A DNA stretch of 64,000 bases from an uncultured Anaerovibrio sp. (GTDB taxonomy: Bacteria; Bacillota; Negativicutes; Selenomonadales; Selenomonadaceae), in assembly GCA_934196075.1 (NCBI GenBank), contig CAKPVW010000002.1, positions 36,633-100,632 on the forward strand. The letters are read 5' to 3'. The notes beneath the pieces were generated by a model. That model saw only the letters and a program-made list of their open reading frames with translations. It did not search any database and had not been told where the DNA came from. This document shows, in pieces, positions 8,095-16,484 of this stretch. The position numbers and the translations under genes were made by a program. Each line of letters opens with the position of its first letter. Position 1 is the first letter of the stretch.

Positions 8095-8371
8095 CTATCT
8101 TCGTTTGATGATGGTGTTTTCTGCTTATACCTTTAGTATGTTGTACGAAAATATGTCAGGCTACCTTCGGGGCATGGGAATATCCCTGGTGCCGGCGGCG
8201 TTGACTATTTTAGGTGTGTGTGGAGTAAGGCTTTTTTGGATTTTTGCTATATTCCCCGCTTATGGAACCTTTACTGCCATTATGATGGCATATCCAGTAA
8301 GCCTGTCAGTAACTGCCCTGCTGATATTTGTGGCTTTGCTAACTTGTCATCCTAATCTGCAAACAGAATAA
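8095..8371 (+). pseudogene. MATE-family efflux transporter, C-terminal fragment
   Basis: The plus strand encodes about 90 residues resembling the last membrane helices of a MATE (NorM/DinF) transporter: SGYLRGMGISLVPAAL, then GVCGVRLFWIFAIFP and two further hydrophobic segments. A full MATE has about 450 aa and 12 helices, so this is a remnant. Its truncated end abuts the truncated lysR end at about 8085-8100. The assignment rests on these helices only. Confidence 0.55.
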
Positions 8372-8424
8372 ATGTTGTAGTATTAATCCCATATGTGATA
8401 GAATACATTAAAGGGGGAATATCT

Positions 8425-9351
8425 ATGGGGGAAAAGGATATTACGCAGAAAAATTTTGAGGCTTACAATGATGTGGCGGCGGATATTATAAATGGCAGTC
8501 TTTTTAACGGAGAACAGATTATTTCACCAGATAGTTTGATTGATGCCCAGCCATTTTCACAGTATAAGGCTGATGATAGCAAGGTGCATGAGCAGGAAAG
8601 AGATGTTTCTAAATACTGCATTGATAAAAATTGCAATATTCGCCTTGCTCTTATAGGATTTGAAAATCAAACTGCTATCGATCCAGATATGCCTTTGAGG
8701 TTATATGGTTATGATGGTGCTGCCTATAGGAATGAACTAAATCAAGACAAGATAGAAATTGACGAGTCTACAGGGATACGTCATAAAATCAGACAACGAC
8801 GCTATCCTGTTATTACCTTGGTGCTATATTTTGGCAAAAAGCCTTGGAAATATCCTTGCAGTTTATATGAGGCCATTGAAATTCCGGAAATATTTAGGCC
8901 ATTTGTAAATGATTACAAAATGAATTTGATAGATGTTCCAAGATTATCACAGGAGCAGGTAAGCAAATATAAAGGTGATTTTCAGATAATAGCAGATTAT
9001 TTTGTTCAATTGCATCAAAGTAAAAACTATACTCCATCCTCAAAACCTATACAGCATGTAGATAGTATGCTTAAATTGATATCAGTATTAACAAATGATA
9101 AAAGATATACAGATTGGGTGCATAGTAAGCATAATGGACGGGAGGTCGGTAATATGTGCGAGGTGCTGGATCGTATTATGGCAGAAGGAGAAAATCGTGG
9201 TGAAGCCAAGGGTGAAGAGCGTGGCGAAAGAAAGGCTAATTTGGCAGCAATAAGAAATATTATGAAAAAATTTAATATGACTGCTCAGGAAGCCATGGAA
9301 ACCTTGGATATATCCAAAGCTGATTTCAAAATGTATATGTCTCTGTTATAG
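8425..9351 (+). CDS. Rpn-family recombination-promoting nuclease / putative transposase (PD-(D/E)XK)
   Basis: About 308 aa. The Rpn/transposase_31 layout is visible: an N-terminal nuclease domain with KYCIDKNCNIRLALIGFENQT and the strand YPVITLVLYFGKKPW, followed by the YKMNLIDV segment. A charged helical tail holds the GEARGE-like repeat (EGENRGEAKGEERGERKANL) and ends in a small helical domain. Rpn proteins are RecA-independent DNA endonucleases thought to promote horizontal transfer or act in stress or defence. In the core the expected PD-(D/E)XK acidic residue is seen as E in GFENQT. SD AAAGGGGG favours the ATG at 8425. Followed by its own terminator. Confidence 0.75.
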   Translation: MGEKDITQKNFEAYNDVAADIINGSLFNGEQIISPDSLIDAQPFSQYKADDSKVHEQERDVSKYCIDKNCNIRLALIGFENQTAIDPDMPLRLYGYDGAAYRNELNQDKIEIDESTGIRHKIRQRRYPVITLVLYFGKKPWKYPCSLYEAIEIPEIFRPFVNDYKMNLIDVPRLSQEQVSKYKGDFQIIADYFVQLHQSKNYTPSSKPIQHVDSMLKLISVLTNDKRYTDWVHSKHNGREVGNMCEVLDRIMAEGENRGEAKGEERGERKANLAAIRNIMKKFNMTAQEAMETLDISKADFKMYMSLL

Positions 9352-9369
9352 GTAATACTATTTCGTGAT

Positions 9370-9402
9370 AAAAAGCTAGTGGAGAAATCTGCTGGCTTTT
9401 TT
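9370..9402 (+). terminator. Intrinsic terminator after the Rpn gene
   Basis: AAAAGCTAG pairs with CTGGCTTTT around an internal loop and is followed by T6. Confidence 0.7.
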
Positions 9403-9592
9403 ATTGGGAAAATTGAGGGGCATAAGTTTTTGGTTGTGATTTTGGAAAAGACAGAGGATATTGATAATAATTATCATGTATACAGTATTTTTAGAAAAAC
9501 AGCTTTTATTATTTTACTTATATGCTATAATGATATATGTGATATGCGAAAAGCGAATAATATCATGATGTATTGGGCAAGGAGGAACTAAA

Positions 9593-10552
9593 ATGAAATT
9601 ATTTAGCAGATTATCTATCCTCAGTGTTCTGCTGGTGGCTGTAATCTCTGTGATTGCAGGCTGTGGCGGTGATACTGCCGGAGAAAAGAAGTTTTTGAAC
9701 ATTGCCACTGGTGGTACTGCTGGTACCTATTATCCAATTGGCGGTGCTATGGCAGAAATTCTCAACAACAATATTCAGGGCATGAATGCCAGCGCTCAGA
9801 GCACTGGCGCTACTGTTGCCAATATCAACATGCTCCATGATGGCTCTGTTGATTTGGCTATTGTGCAGAACGATATTACTTATTATGCAGCTAATGGTCT
9901 TGAGATGTTCAAGGACAAGAAGATTGATACCATTAGAGGTATTGCTACTCTCTATCCTGAAACCTGTCAGGTTATTACCCTGGAAGCCAATGGCATTAAG
10001 ACTATTGCAGATTTGAAGGGCAAGCGAGTAGCTGTTGGTGCTCAGGGTTCCGGTGCAGAGGCTAACGCCCGTCAGATTCTGGAGGCTTATGGTATTACCT
10101 ATGATGATATCGACGAGCAGTATCTGTCCTTCTCTGAGGCGGCCAGCGCTCTGAAGGATGGCAATGTGGATGCAGCTTTCCTGACTGCTGGTTATCCTAC
10201 TGCTGCGGTGCAGGATATTGCCTCTCAGAATCCAATTCGTGTTCTGCCTGTTGAGGCTGACAAGGCTGATGCATTGATTGCCAAGTATCCATTCTATACC
10301 AAGGTAGTAATTCCTGCAGGCACCTATGCAGGTTTCAATGAGGATGTGCCAGCTATTTCTGTTATGGCTATGCTGGTATGCACCGACAAGATTGATGACA
10401 CCATGGGATATGATATTACCAAGGCACTGTTCACCAATTTGGACCGTATCAAGGCAGCCCATTCCGTTGGTAAGCTGATTACCAAGGAGGGTGCTATGGA
10501 AGGTATGCCAATCCAGATGAATGCTGGTGCTGAAAAGTTCTTCAAGGAATAA
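9593..10552 (+). CDS. TRAP transporter solute receptor, TAXI family (lipoprotein)
   Basis: A 319-aa extracytoplasmic solute receptor. It has a lipoprotein signal peptide ending in VIAGC (lipobox Cys at about residue 23), then the TAXI hallmark IATGGTAGTYYPIGGAMAE, and QSTGATVANINML typical of the family. It binds an organic acid or amino acid such as glutamate or 2-oxoglutarate and delivers it to the fused TRAP permease encoded downstream. SD AAGGAGG. A TATAAT at 9526-9531 may be its -10 box. Confidence 0.9.
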   Translation: MKLFSRLSILSVLLVAVISVIAGCGGDTAGEKKFLNIATGGTAGTYYPIGGAMAEILNNNIQGMNASAQSTGATVANINMLHDGSVDLAIVQNDITYYAANGLEMFKDKKIDTIRGIATLYPETCQVITLEANGIKTIADLKGKRVAVGAQGSGAEANARQILEAYGITYDDIDEQYLSFSEAASALKDGNVDAAFLTAGYPTAAVQDIASQNPIRVLPVEADKADALIAKYPFYTKVVIPAGTYAGFNEDVPAISVMAMLVCTDKIDDTMGYDITKALFTNLDRIKAAHSVGKLITKEGAMEGMPIQMNAGAEKFFKE

Positions 10553-10566
10553 GCTAAGGAGAGAAT

Positions 10567-10602
10567 AGGGCTGCGGCAGAGTTCTGGGCAGCCCTGTTTT
10601 TT
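10567..10602 (+). terminator. Intra-operon terminator hairpin after the TAXI receptor
   Basis: AGGGCTGC pairs with GCAGCCCT, followed by T-rich bases. It probably lowers permease expression relative to the abundant receptor. Confidence 0.7.
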
Positions 10603-10609
10603 GTTTGTT

Positions 10610-11125
10610 ATGAATGGAAAAGGAATTCAAAAAAAATATATCGTTTTTTTCATACTGGTGTTGATTGCCGCAGGCTTTAGCTGGTGGGGCAGCCGACCTT
10701 GGCTTTTTATTCAAGGTGAGACGGAAATGATAGCTGCGGCTCCTGCTTATCCGGGACAGGCTTTGTCTATTAGTTTTATTCATTCGGTACAAAAAACCCC
10801 TGTGGAGGAATATCTAACGGTGGATGATAATTTGTCAGAGCTGGTACTTAACAGCACCCGTTATCATTCCTTTGGGGTGGGATTGCCCTTTATGGAAAGC
10901 GATGGAGAGTTCTATCAGGACGGGGATGATTTTGTTATGGATCATATGAATCGCCATTTTGATAGTCTTAGTCTGCGTACAGGTCTGGGGACCAATTTGA
11001 CAGTGGGCTTGGATGGCACTAGCTATCCAGTGTACGAAAAGCATGAACCAGGTTATAGAGTCAATATTTTTATTGCCCCAAGGGCCTCAGAATTTCCTTG
11101 TATTAAATATTTATTTGGGAGGTAG
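10610..11125 (+). CDS. DUF1850 membrane-anchored protein of the TRAP-TAXI operon
   Basis: About 171 aa with one N-terminal membrane segment (IVFFILVLIAAGFSWWG), then an extracytoplasmic domain with the DUF1850 features SFIHSVQKTPVEEY and YHSFGVGLPF. DUF1850 genes are regularly found between TAXI receptor and fused TRAP permease genes; the function is unknown, possibly an accessory subunit. The start is uncertain: ATG at 10610 is taken, but no clear SD is seen, and a TTG at 10601 is in frame. The stop is 5 bases before the permease start. Confidence 0.8.
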   Translation: MNGKGIQKKYIVFFILVLIAAGFSWWGSRPWLFIQGETEMIAAAPAYPGQALSISFIHSVQKTPVEEYLTVDDNLSELVLNSTRYHSFGVGLPFMESDGEFYQDGDDFVMDHMNRHFDSLSLRTGLGTNLTVGLDGTSYPVYEKHEPGYRVNIFIAPRASEFPCIKYLFGR

Positions 11126-11130
11126 AGCTT

Positions 11131-13065
11131 ATGGCTTTAGATAAAAATCCAGCCAGCGATCAGGATTTGGCTCAGGATGTGCTGAAAAAGTACGATCGTG
11201 AGTCAGATACCATGGAATACAAAGGCTTTATGGCCAAGCTGGTTTCGGCAATTGCCATTACGTTTTCCGTATTTCAATTATATACAGCCTTCTTCGGAGT
11301 GCTGGATGCTCAGCTGCAAAGGGCGGTACATTTAGGCTTTGCCTTGGCCTTGTCCTATCTTTTGTACCCAACCTGCAAATCCTGGTCCAGACACAAGCTG
11401 CATCCTTTGGACGCTATATTGGCGGTGCTGGGCGCAGCTTCTCCTGCCTATATTGTTATTATGTATAGAGAACTGGCCTTTAGAGCCGGTATTATTAACA
11501 GTGTGGATTTGATGGTGGGTATTCTAGGCGTGGTATTGGTTATTGAGGCTACTCGCCGGGTAGTAGGCCTGCCTATGGTTATTGTGGTGCTGGCCTTTTT
11601 GGCCTACGCCTTTGCTGGCCCTTATATGCCAGGCGTACTGAGCCATCGAGGTCTGACTCCTAATCAGCTGATTGGTCATTTGTATTTTACTACTGAGGGT
11701 ATTTTCGGTATTCCTTTGGGAGTATCTTCCACCTTTATTTTCCTCTTTATTCTCTTTGGTGCGTATCTAGAGTGTACTGGTCTGGGCAAATTCTTCATTG
11801 ATATTGCCAATGCCATTGCTGGTTGGGCCAGTGGCGGCCCTGCCAAGGTAGCCGTTATTTCCAGTGCCTTTATGGGTACGGTTTCCGGCTCCTCGGTTGC
11901 TAATGTGGCCGGTACCGGTTCTTTTACCATTCCTATGATGAAAAAACTGGGATATCGCAAGGAATTTGCTGGTGCGGTAGAGGCGGCCTCCTCCACAGGC
12001 GGTCAGCTGATGCCTCCTGTTATGGGTGCAGCAGCCTTCCTGATGGCAGAGTTTGTAGGCGTGCCATATATTGAGGTAGTTGAGGCGGCCATTATTCCTG
12101 CTGTTCTGTATTTTGCCGGTGTATGGCTGGGAGTACATTTGGAGGCCAAGCGCACCAATTTGAAGGGTATTCCTAGAGATCAGCTGCCAAAGGCCTGGGT
12201 TATTTTCAAGGAAAGAGGTCATTTGGCTATTCCTTTGATTGTTATTGTGTATCTATTGGTAACGGGCTATACCCCTATGCGGGCAGCCTTGGTGGCTATT
12301 GTGCTCTCCATTGTTGTTTCCTGTTTGCGGAAGAATACCCGCATCAGTGTTATGGATGTGGTTAAGGGTTTGGAGTCTGGTGCTCGAGGCGTACTAGGAG
12401 TAGCTATTGCCTGTGCTTCTGCTGGTATTATTATCGGCGTAGTAACCAAGACTGGTGTAGGTCTGAAGCTGGCCTCTGGTCTGTTGGCGCTCTCTGGCGG
12501 TTATCTGCTGCCAACCATGTTCTTTACCATGATTACTTCTCTGGTTTTGGGTATGGGTGTACCAACTACAGCTAACTATGTTATTACCTCCACCATTGCG
12601 GCTCCAGCTTTGCTGCAGTTGGGCGTGCCAACCTTAGCTGCTCATATGTTTGTATTCTATTTCGGTATTATTGCCGATGTAACTCCTCCTGTAGCTCTGG
12701 CGGCCTATGCAGCCTCAGGTATTAGCGGTGGTAAACCTTTGATGACCGGGGTTAACGCTTCCAAGCTGGCGATTGCGGCCTTTATCATACCGTATGTATT
12801 TGTTATGTCTCCGGAGCTGTTGATGATTAATGCTACAGCAGGAGGTTTGCTGATGGCTGTGGTAACAGCCATTCTGGGCATGGTAGGTGTCAGTTCTGCT
12901 CTGATAGGGTATTTGGCTGACAAGAGCACTACCCTAGAGCGTATTATGCAGTTTGTCAGTGGTATTTTGATGATTATTCCGGGTACACTGACAGATATTC
13001 CAGGTTTTATTCTGTTCCTGATTGTGGTCTTCCTGCAGACTCGCCGCAGGAAGCAGCAGGGTTAA
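11131..13065 (+). CDS. TRAP transporter fused permease (4TM/12TM, TAXI type)
   Basis: A 644-aa polytopic membrane protein joining the small (DctQ-like) and large (DctM-like) TRAP subunits, as is usual for TAXI systems. About 15-16 hydrophobic segments are visible. Conserved DctM-type blocks include SGSSVANVAGTGSFTIPMMKK, GQLMPPVMGAAAFLMAE, GMGVPTTANYVITS and DVTPPVALAAYAASGI. It imports the solute captured by the upstream lipoprotein using an ion gradient. SD GGGAGG. Last gene of the operon, followed by a strong terminator. Confidence 0.92.
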   Translation: MALDKNPASDQDLAQDVLKKYDRESDTMEYKGFMAKLVSAIAITFSVFQLYTAFFGVLDAQLQRAVHLGFALALSYLLYPTCKSWSRHKLHPLDAILAVLGAASPAYIVIMYRELAFRAGIINSVDLMVGILGVVLVIEATRRVVGLPMVIVVLAFLAYAFAGPYMPGVLSHRGLTPNQLIGHLYFTTEGIFGIPLGVSSTFIFLFILFGAYLECTGLGKFFIDIANAIAGWASGGPAKVAVISSAFMGTVSGSSVANVAGTGSFTIPMMKKLGYRKEFAGAVEAASSTGGQLMPPVMGAAAFLMAEFVGVPYIEVVEAAIIPAVLYFAGVWLGVHLEAKRTNLKGIPRDQLPKAWVIFKERGHLAIPLIVIVYLLVTGYTPMRAALVAIVLSIVVSCLRKNTRISVMDVVKGLESGARGVLGVAIACASAGIIIGVVTKTGVGLKLASGLLALSGGYLLPTMFFTMITSLVLGMGVPTTANYVITSTIAAPALLQLGVPTLAAHMFVFYFGIIADVTPPVALAAYAASGISGGKPLMTGVNASKLAIAAFIIPYVFVMSPELLMINATAGGLLMAVVTAILGMVGVSSALIGYLADKSTTLERIMQFVSGILMIIPGTLTDIPGFILFLIVVFLQTRRRKQQG

Positions 13066-13079
13066 ATTTAATTTCAAAA

Positions 13080-13115
13080 ATACCGTGCCGTTTTAAAACG
13101 GTGCGGTATTTTTTT
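13080..13115 (+). terminator. Intrinsic terminator of the TRAP operon
   Basis: ATACCG-CCGTTT pairs with AAACGG-CGGTAT around a very small loop, followed by T7. Confidence 0.85.
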
Positions 13116-13129
13116 GTATATCCAGCTAT

Positions 13130-13160
13130 CTATAGAGTTGGGGGACATCGGACACATCGT
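13130..13160. repeat. 31-bp element, right copy (inverted relative to 7048-7078)
   Basis: Contains GGGGACATCGGACAC, the reverse complement of the core of the left copy. It lies in the 290-bp gap after the TRAP terminator, and no gene is seen on it. Confidence 0.7.
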
Positions 13161-13279
13161 GATATTTGTTTTTATCTAGGTATTTTGGATTATTTGGGGG
13201 GTAAAAGATACTTGCACTCCACATAACGCCTACTTTTTTGTAGGACTTTTAGGAAGAATTAATAATTTCGGGAAAAACA

Positions 13280-13306
13280 TTGCTATTATGGGAAAATTTG
13301 TATAAT
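13280..13306 (+). promoter_or_regulatory. Probable promoter of the PAS-GGDEF-EAL gene
   Basis: TTGCTA at 13280-13285 and TATAAT at 13301-13306. The 15-base spacer is short; the -10 box is clear. Confidence 0.5.
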
Positions 13307-13356
13307 ATAGGGGTTATAACAATTGTTGACGATTTTGTACTATGGAGTTGTTACGA

Positions 13357-15075
13357 ATGAGCAAAAGATGTCGGATTCCGAAAGATTCCATATTGAAGCG
13401 TATTCAGGGATATTTTAGATTGCTGTGTGCCTCCTCCAGTGAATATTATTACGTGCAGGATATGAAGGCAAATCTCATGATGTTGTCTCCTAATATGGTG
13501 GCAGATTTTGGCCTGCCGGCGGAAGTGGTTACGGACATAGAGGCGGTATGGGTGCCTGTTATCCATCCTGATGATGTAGAGGGATTTTTGAAGGAGCTGC
13601 ACAAGAATTATACTCCTGAGGATAATGTGCATGATGCTTTTTACAGAGTGCGGGATATAAGGGGAAATTATATTTGGGTACACTGCCATGGGGTAATATC
13701 TTTTGACAGCCACACAGGGCAGCCAGAACTTTTTGCCGGTGTTATTAAACAGATGGAGCAGGAAGTTCAGGCAGATGCCAATACGGGATTGCTGGGAAAA
13801 TACAGATTTGAAAAAGCTGTCAAGGAAGCCTTGGTGCGAGTAGATGGGGAATACGCTCAGGGCATCATTATGATTATGGGGTTGGATAATTTCAAAATTA
13901 TCAATGAATCCTATAATCGCCGTTATGGCAATATTATGCTGAAGCTGGCGGCAGAGGCCATAGAAAAGGTTTTGCCAGAGGGAGTGCGTCTTTACAAGCT
14001 GGACGGGGATGAATTTGGCTTAATAATGCCAGGCTTGAATGAGGATTCGGCAAAGAATCTTTATGAGGATATTCAAAAAGCTTTTTGTCATCCTCACGTG
14101 GTAGAGGGGCGGACTTTGTTTTGCACTATTTCTGCTGGTACAGTGGCCTATCCTCAGGGGGGCAAGGACTATTTGGTGCTGCACAAGCATTGTGAGGCGT
14201 CTCTGGATCAGGCCAAGCGAGAAGGCAAGAACAAGAATATTATTTTTAGCAAGGAGCAGTACAATCGCTGGCTTCGCTCTGTAAATATGCGGGATATGCT
14301 TCACGAGAGCATCGAAAAAAATTATGAAGGTTTTTCCCTATTTTATCAGCCTCAGGTGGATGCTAGAACTCAAAGGCTGATAGGAGCAGAGGCATTGCTT
14401 CGCTGGCGCAGTCCCAAGGGCCGTATGGTTTCTCCTATGGAATTTGTCCGGATTTTGGAAGAAACCAAAATGATTATTTTGGTGGGCAGATGGATTTTTG
14501 AAACTGCGGTGAAGCAGTGCAAGGCTTGGCAGGAGAAGTGGCCAGGTCTGAGAATCAGCATCAATCTTTCCTATGAGCAGATTAAGGAAAAGGGCTTTGA
14601 GGAATTTGCCATTGAGTGCCTGAAAAAATATGATTTGCCTCCTTATTTAATTGTTATGGAGCTGACAGAGACAGCTATTGTTTCTGATTGGAACAATGTT
14701 AATGCCCAATTCCAGCGCTTTCGGAAGCTAGGCATGAGCATTGCCATGGATGATTTTGGCACCGGTTATTCATCTCTTGCTTATATGAAGCAGTTGTCCT
14801 GTGATATAGTGAAGATAGACCGTGCTTTTGTGGTAAATATTATGGAGCCGGATAATGAATTTGATCGTCAGTTGGTAAAGTCCACTGTAGAATTGTGCCA
14901 TAGCGTAAATATTACCTGTTGTATTGAAGGTGTGGAGGCCGAAAGGGAATATTTGCTTTTGCGGGATTTCTGCCATGCGGATTCTATTCAAGGATATTAT
15001 TTTGGCCGTCCTGAGCCTCCTGAGGAGTTTGAAAAAAAATTCTTTGTGGAAAATAATCCTTATATGACTTTTTAG
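13357..15075 (+). CDS. PAS-GGDEF-EAL cyclic-di-GMP phosphodiesterase
   Basis: About 572 aa without membrane segments. A PAS domain (about residues 25-140, with [10 protein letters not shown]) is followed by a GGDEF domain (about 145-300) and an EAL domain (about 310-555). The GGDEF signature reads LDGDEFG, so the first Gly is Asp and cyclase activity is doubtful. The EAL domain keeps the catalytic set: [30 protein letters not shown] and EGVE. It therefore probably hydrolyses c-di-GMP, a regulator of flagellar motility. The ATG at 13357 has GGAG 9 bases upstream; an ATG at 13342 overlaps that SD. Confidence 0.88.
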   Translation: MSKRCRIPKDSILKRIQGYFRLLCASSSEYYYVQDMKANLMMLSPNMVADFGLPAEVVTDIEAVWVPVIHPDDVEGFLKELHKNYTPEDNVHDAFYRVRDIRGNYIWVHCHGVISFDSHTGQPELFAGVIKQMEQEVQADANTGLLGKYRFEKAVKEALVRVDGEYAQGIIMIMGLDNFKIINESYNRRYGNIMLKLAAEAIEKVLPEGVRLYKLDGDEFGLIMPGLNEDSAKNLYEDIQKAFCHPHVVEGRTLFCTISAGTVAYPQGGKDYLVLHKHCEASLDQAKREGKNKNIIFSKEQYNRWLRSVNMRDMLHESIEKNYEGFSLFYQPQVDARTQRLIGAEALLRWRSPKGRMVSPMEFVRILEETKMIILVGRWIFETAVKQCKAWQEKWPGLRISINLSYEQIKEKGFEEFAIECLKKYDLPPYLIVMELTETAIVSDWNNVNAQFQRFRKLGMSIAMDDFGTGYSSLAYMKQLSCDIVKIDRAFVVNIMEPDNEFDRQLVKSTVELCHSVNITCCIEGVEAEREYLLLRDFCHADSIQGYYFGRPEPPEEFEKKFFVENNPYMTF

Positions 15076-15106
15076 TATAGGAAAAAGAAAGGCAGTAAAA
15101 AAGATT

Positions 15107-15604
15107 ATGAGTAGAGATAAGGAAAATATGCCTGATATTACCCTTTTGGGCAATCAGCATACCAAATATGATTTTGATTATAAGCCAGAGGTGTTGGAAA
15201 CCTTTGATAATAAGCATCCAGACAGGGATTATTGGGTAAAGTTCAACTGTCCAGAATTTACCAGCCTTTGCCCTATTACGGGACAGCCGGATTTTGCTAC
15301 GATTTATATTTCCTATGTGCCGGATATCAAGATGGTGGAAAGCAAATCTCTGAAGCTGTATCTTTTTAGCTTCCGTAATCATGGTGATTTCCATGAGGAT
15401 GTGGTAAACATTATTATGAAGGATTTGGTAAAGCTGCTGGAGCCAAGATATTTGGAGGTATGGGGCAAATTCCTGCCGCGAGGTGGAATTTCTATTGATC
15501 CATATACCAATTATGGTAAGCCAGGCACCAAATTTGAGGAGCTAGCTTGGCAGAGATTTAGTCAGCATGATCTGGTGGCTATGGACAAGGTAGATAATAG
15601 ATAA
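15107..15604 (+). CDS. queF: NADPH-dependent 7-cyano-7-deazaguanine (preQ0) reductase
   Basis: A 165-aa QueF of the short YkvM-type subfamily. The catalytic Cys lies in [16 protein letters not shown], and the QueF motif [20 protein letters not shown] (nucleotide and substrate binding) follows. It reduces preQ0 to preQ1 in queuosine synthesis. It is the last gene before a strong terminator and starts 31 bases after the EAL gene. No other queuosine gene or preQ1-like leader is seen here. Confidence 0.95.
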   Translation: MSRDKENMPDITLLGNQHTKYDFDYKPEVLETFDNKHPDRDYWVKFNCPEFTSLCPITGQPDFATIYISYVPDIKMVESKSLKLYLFSFRNHGDFHEDVVNIIMKDLVKLLEPRYLEVWGKFLPRGGISIDPYTNYGKPGTKFEELAWQRFSQHDLVAMDKVDNR

Positions 15605-15619
15605 ATATTTTGTATGGGA

Positions 15620-15664
15620 GACTACTTCCTTGCTGAAAATCAGCAGGGAAGCAGTCTTTTTTTA
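15620..15664 (+). terminator. Intrinsic terminator after queF
   Basis: GACTaCTTCC...GGGAAGcAGTC arms with an inner GCTGA/CAGC stem, followed by T7. Confidence 0.85.
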
Positions 15665-15786
15665 ATTTATTAGAAATTTGCTGAAGAATTCATGTTTCTT
15701 TATATATATAATATGACAACTGTTTGCTGTGTTGAAAAATAAAGCTAATGATGATATATTATAGAAAACATTTGGAGGTGATGGAA

Positions 15787-16419
15787 ATGCCTATGTATAA
15801 AAGGGTTATGGGAGCCTTGGCCGTGATTTTGCTCTTAGTGGCAGGAATGAGCTTTTATGAATACCAGCAATCCAGTCAAGCAGTGGATTTGTCTGATTTA
15901 ACAACGGAAAATAAGGAAAAGGCTGCGGACAGCGCAAGTCAGGCAGCAATATATGTGACAGGGGAGGTGGAAAAGCCAGGGGTAGTATATGTGCCTCAGG
16001 ACGGCCGAGTGGGGGATGCTATTAATCAGTGTGGTGGGTTATTGCCTACCGCAGACAGCAGTCAGGTTAATATGGCTGCTGCCGTAAAGGATGGTATGGA
16101 TATTGTGGTTAGGGCAAAGTCATTACCGGTTGCCAGCAATAATAGTGTAAACATCAATAATATAGGAACAGCTGCAGGAGGTAAAAAAAATACCAATAAT
16201 GTATCTAGCCCAAGCTCTGGGACAGGTGAAATGGTAAATATCAATACGGCAGATGCTGATGGCTTGCGGAAGCTAAAGGGTATCGGCCCTGCTATGGCTC
16301 AGCGGATTATAGACTATCGGGAGGCTAACGGAGCCTTTCAGTCTCCGGAGGATTTGCAGCAGGTTAAGGGCATAGGCAAGGCCAAATTTGCTAAGCTGAG
16401 GGAGCAGATTGCTATCTAG
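15787..16419 (+). CDS. comEA: Competence protein ComEA (SLBB plus helix-hairpin-helix)
   Basis: About 210 aa. An N-terminal membrane anchor (GALAVILLLVAGMSF) is followed by an SLBB domain (IYVTGEVEKPGVVYVPQDGRVGDAI), a Ser/Asn-rich linker and a C-terminal double helix-hairpin-helix (VNINTADADGLRKLKGIGPAMAQRI then LQQVKGIGKAKF). ComEA binds incoming dsDNA outside the membrane during transformation. The ATG at 15787 lies 8 bases after GGAGG; upstream ATGs at 15748 and 15781 are badly placed relative to it. comEC follows. Confidence 0.92.
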   Translation: MPMYKRVMGALAVILLLVAGMSFYEYQQSSQAVDLSDLTTENKEKAADSASQAAIYVTGEVEKPGVVYVPQDGRVGDAINQCGGLLPTADSSQVNMAAAVKDGMDIVVRAKSLPVASNNSVNINNIGTAAGGKKNTNNVSSPSSGTGEMVNINTADADGLRKLKGIGPAMAQRIIDYREANGAFQSPEDLQQVKGIGKAKFAKLREQIAI

Positions 16420-16484
16420 CTGACGGGGTGTTGTGATGGATGTGCAGGGGAAAATAGTCAAGGGATTATAGGCAGGGATGGGGT

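Noticed and set aside
9379..9591. 70-codon frame before the TAXI receptor gene
   Set aside because: It starts inside the Rpn terminator region, has no SD and covers the likely promoter of the TRAP operon.
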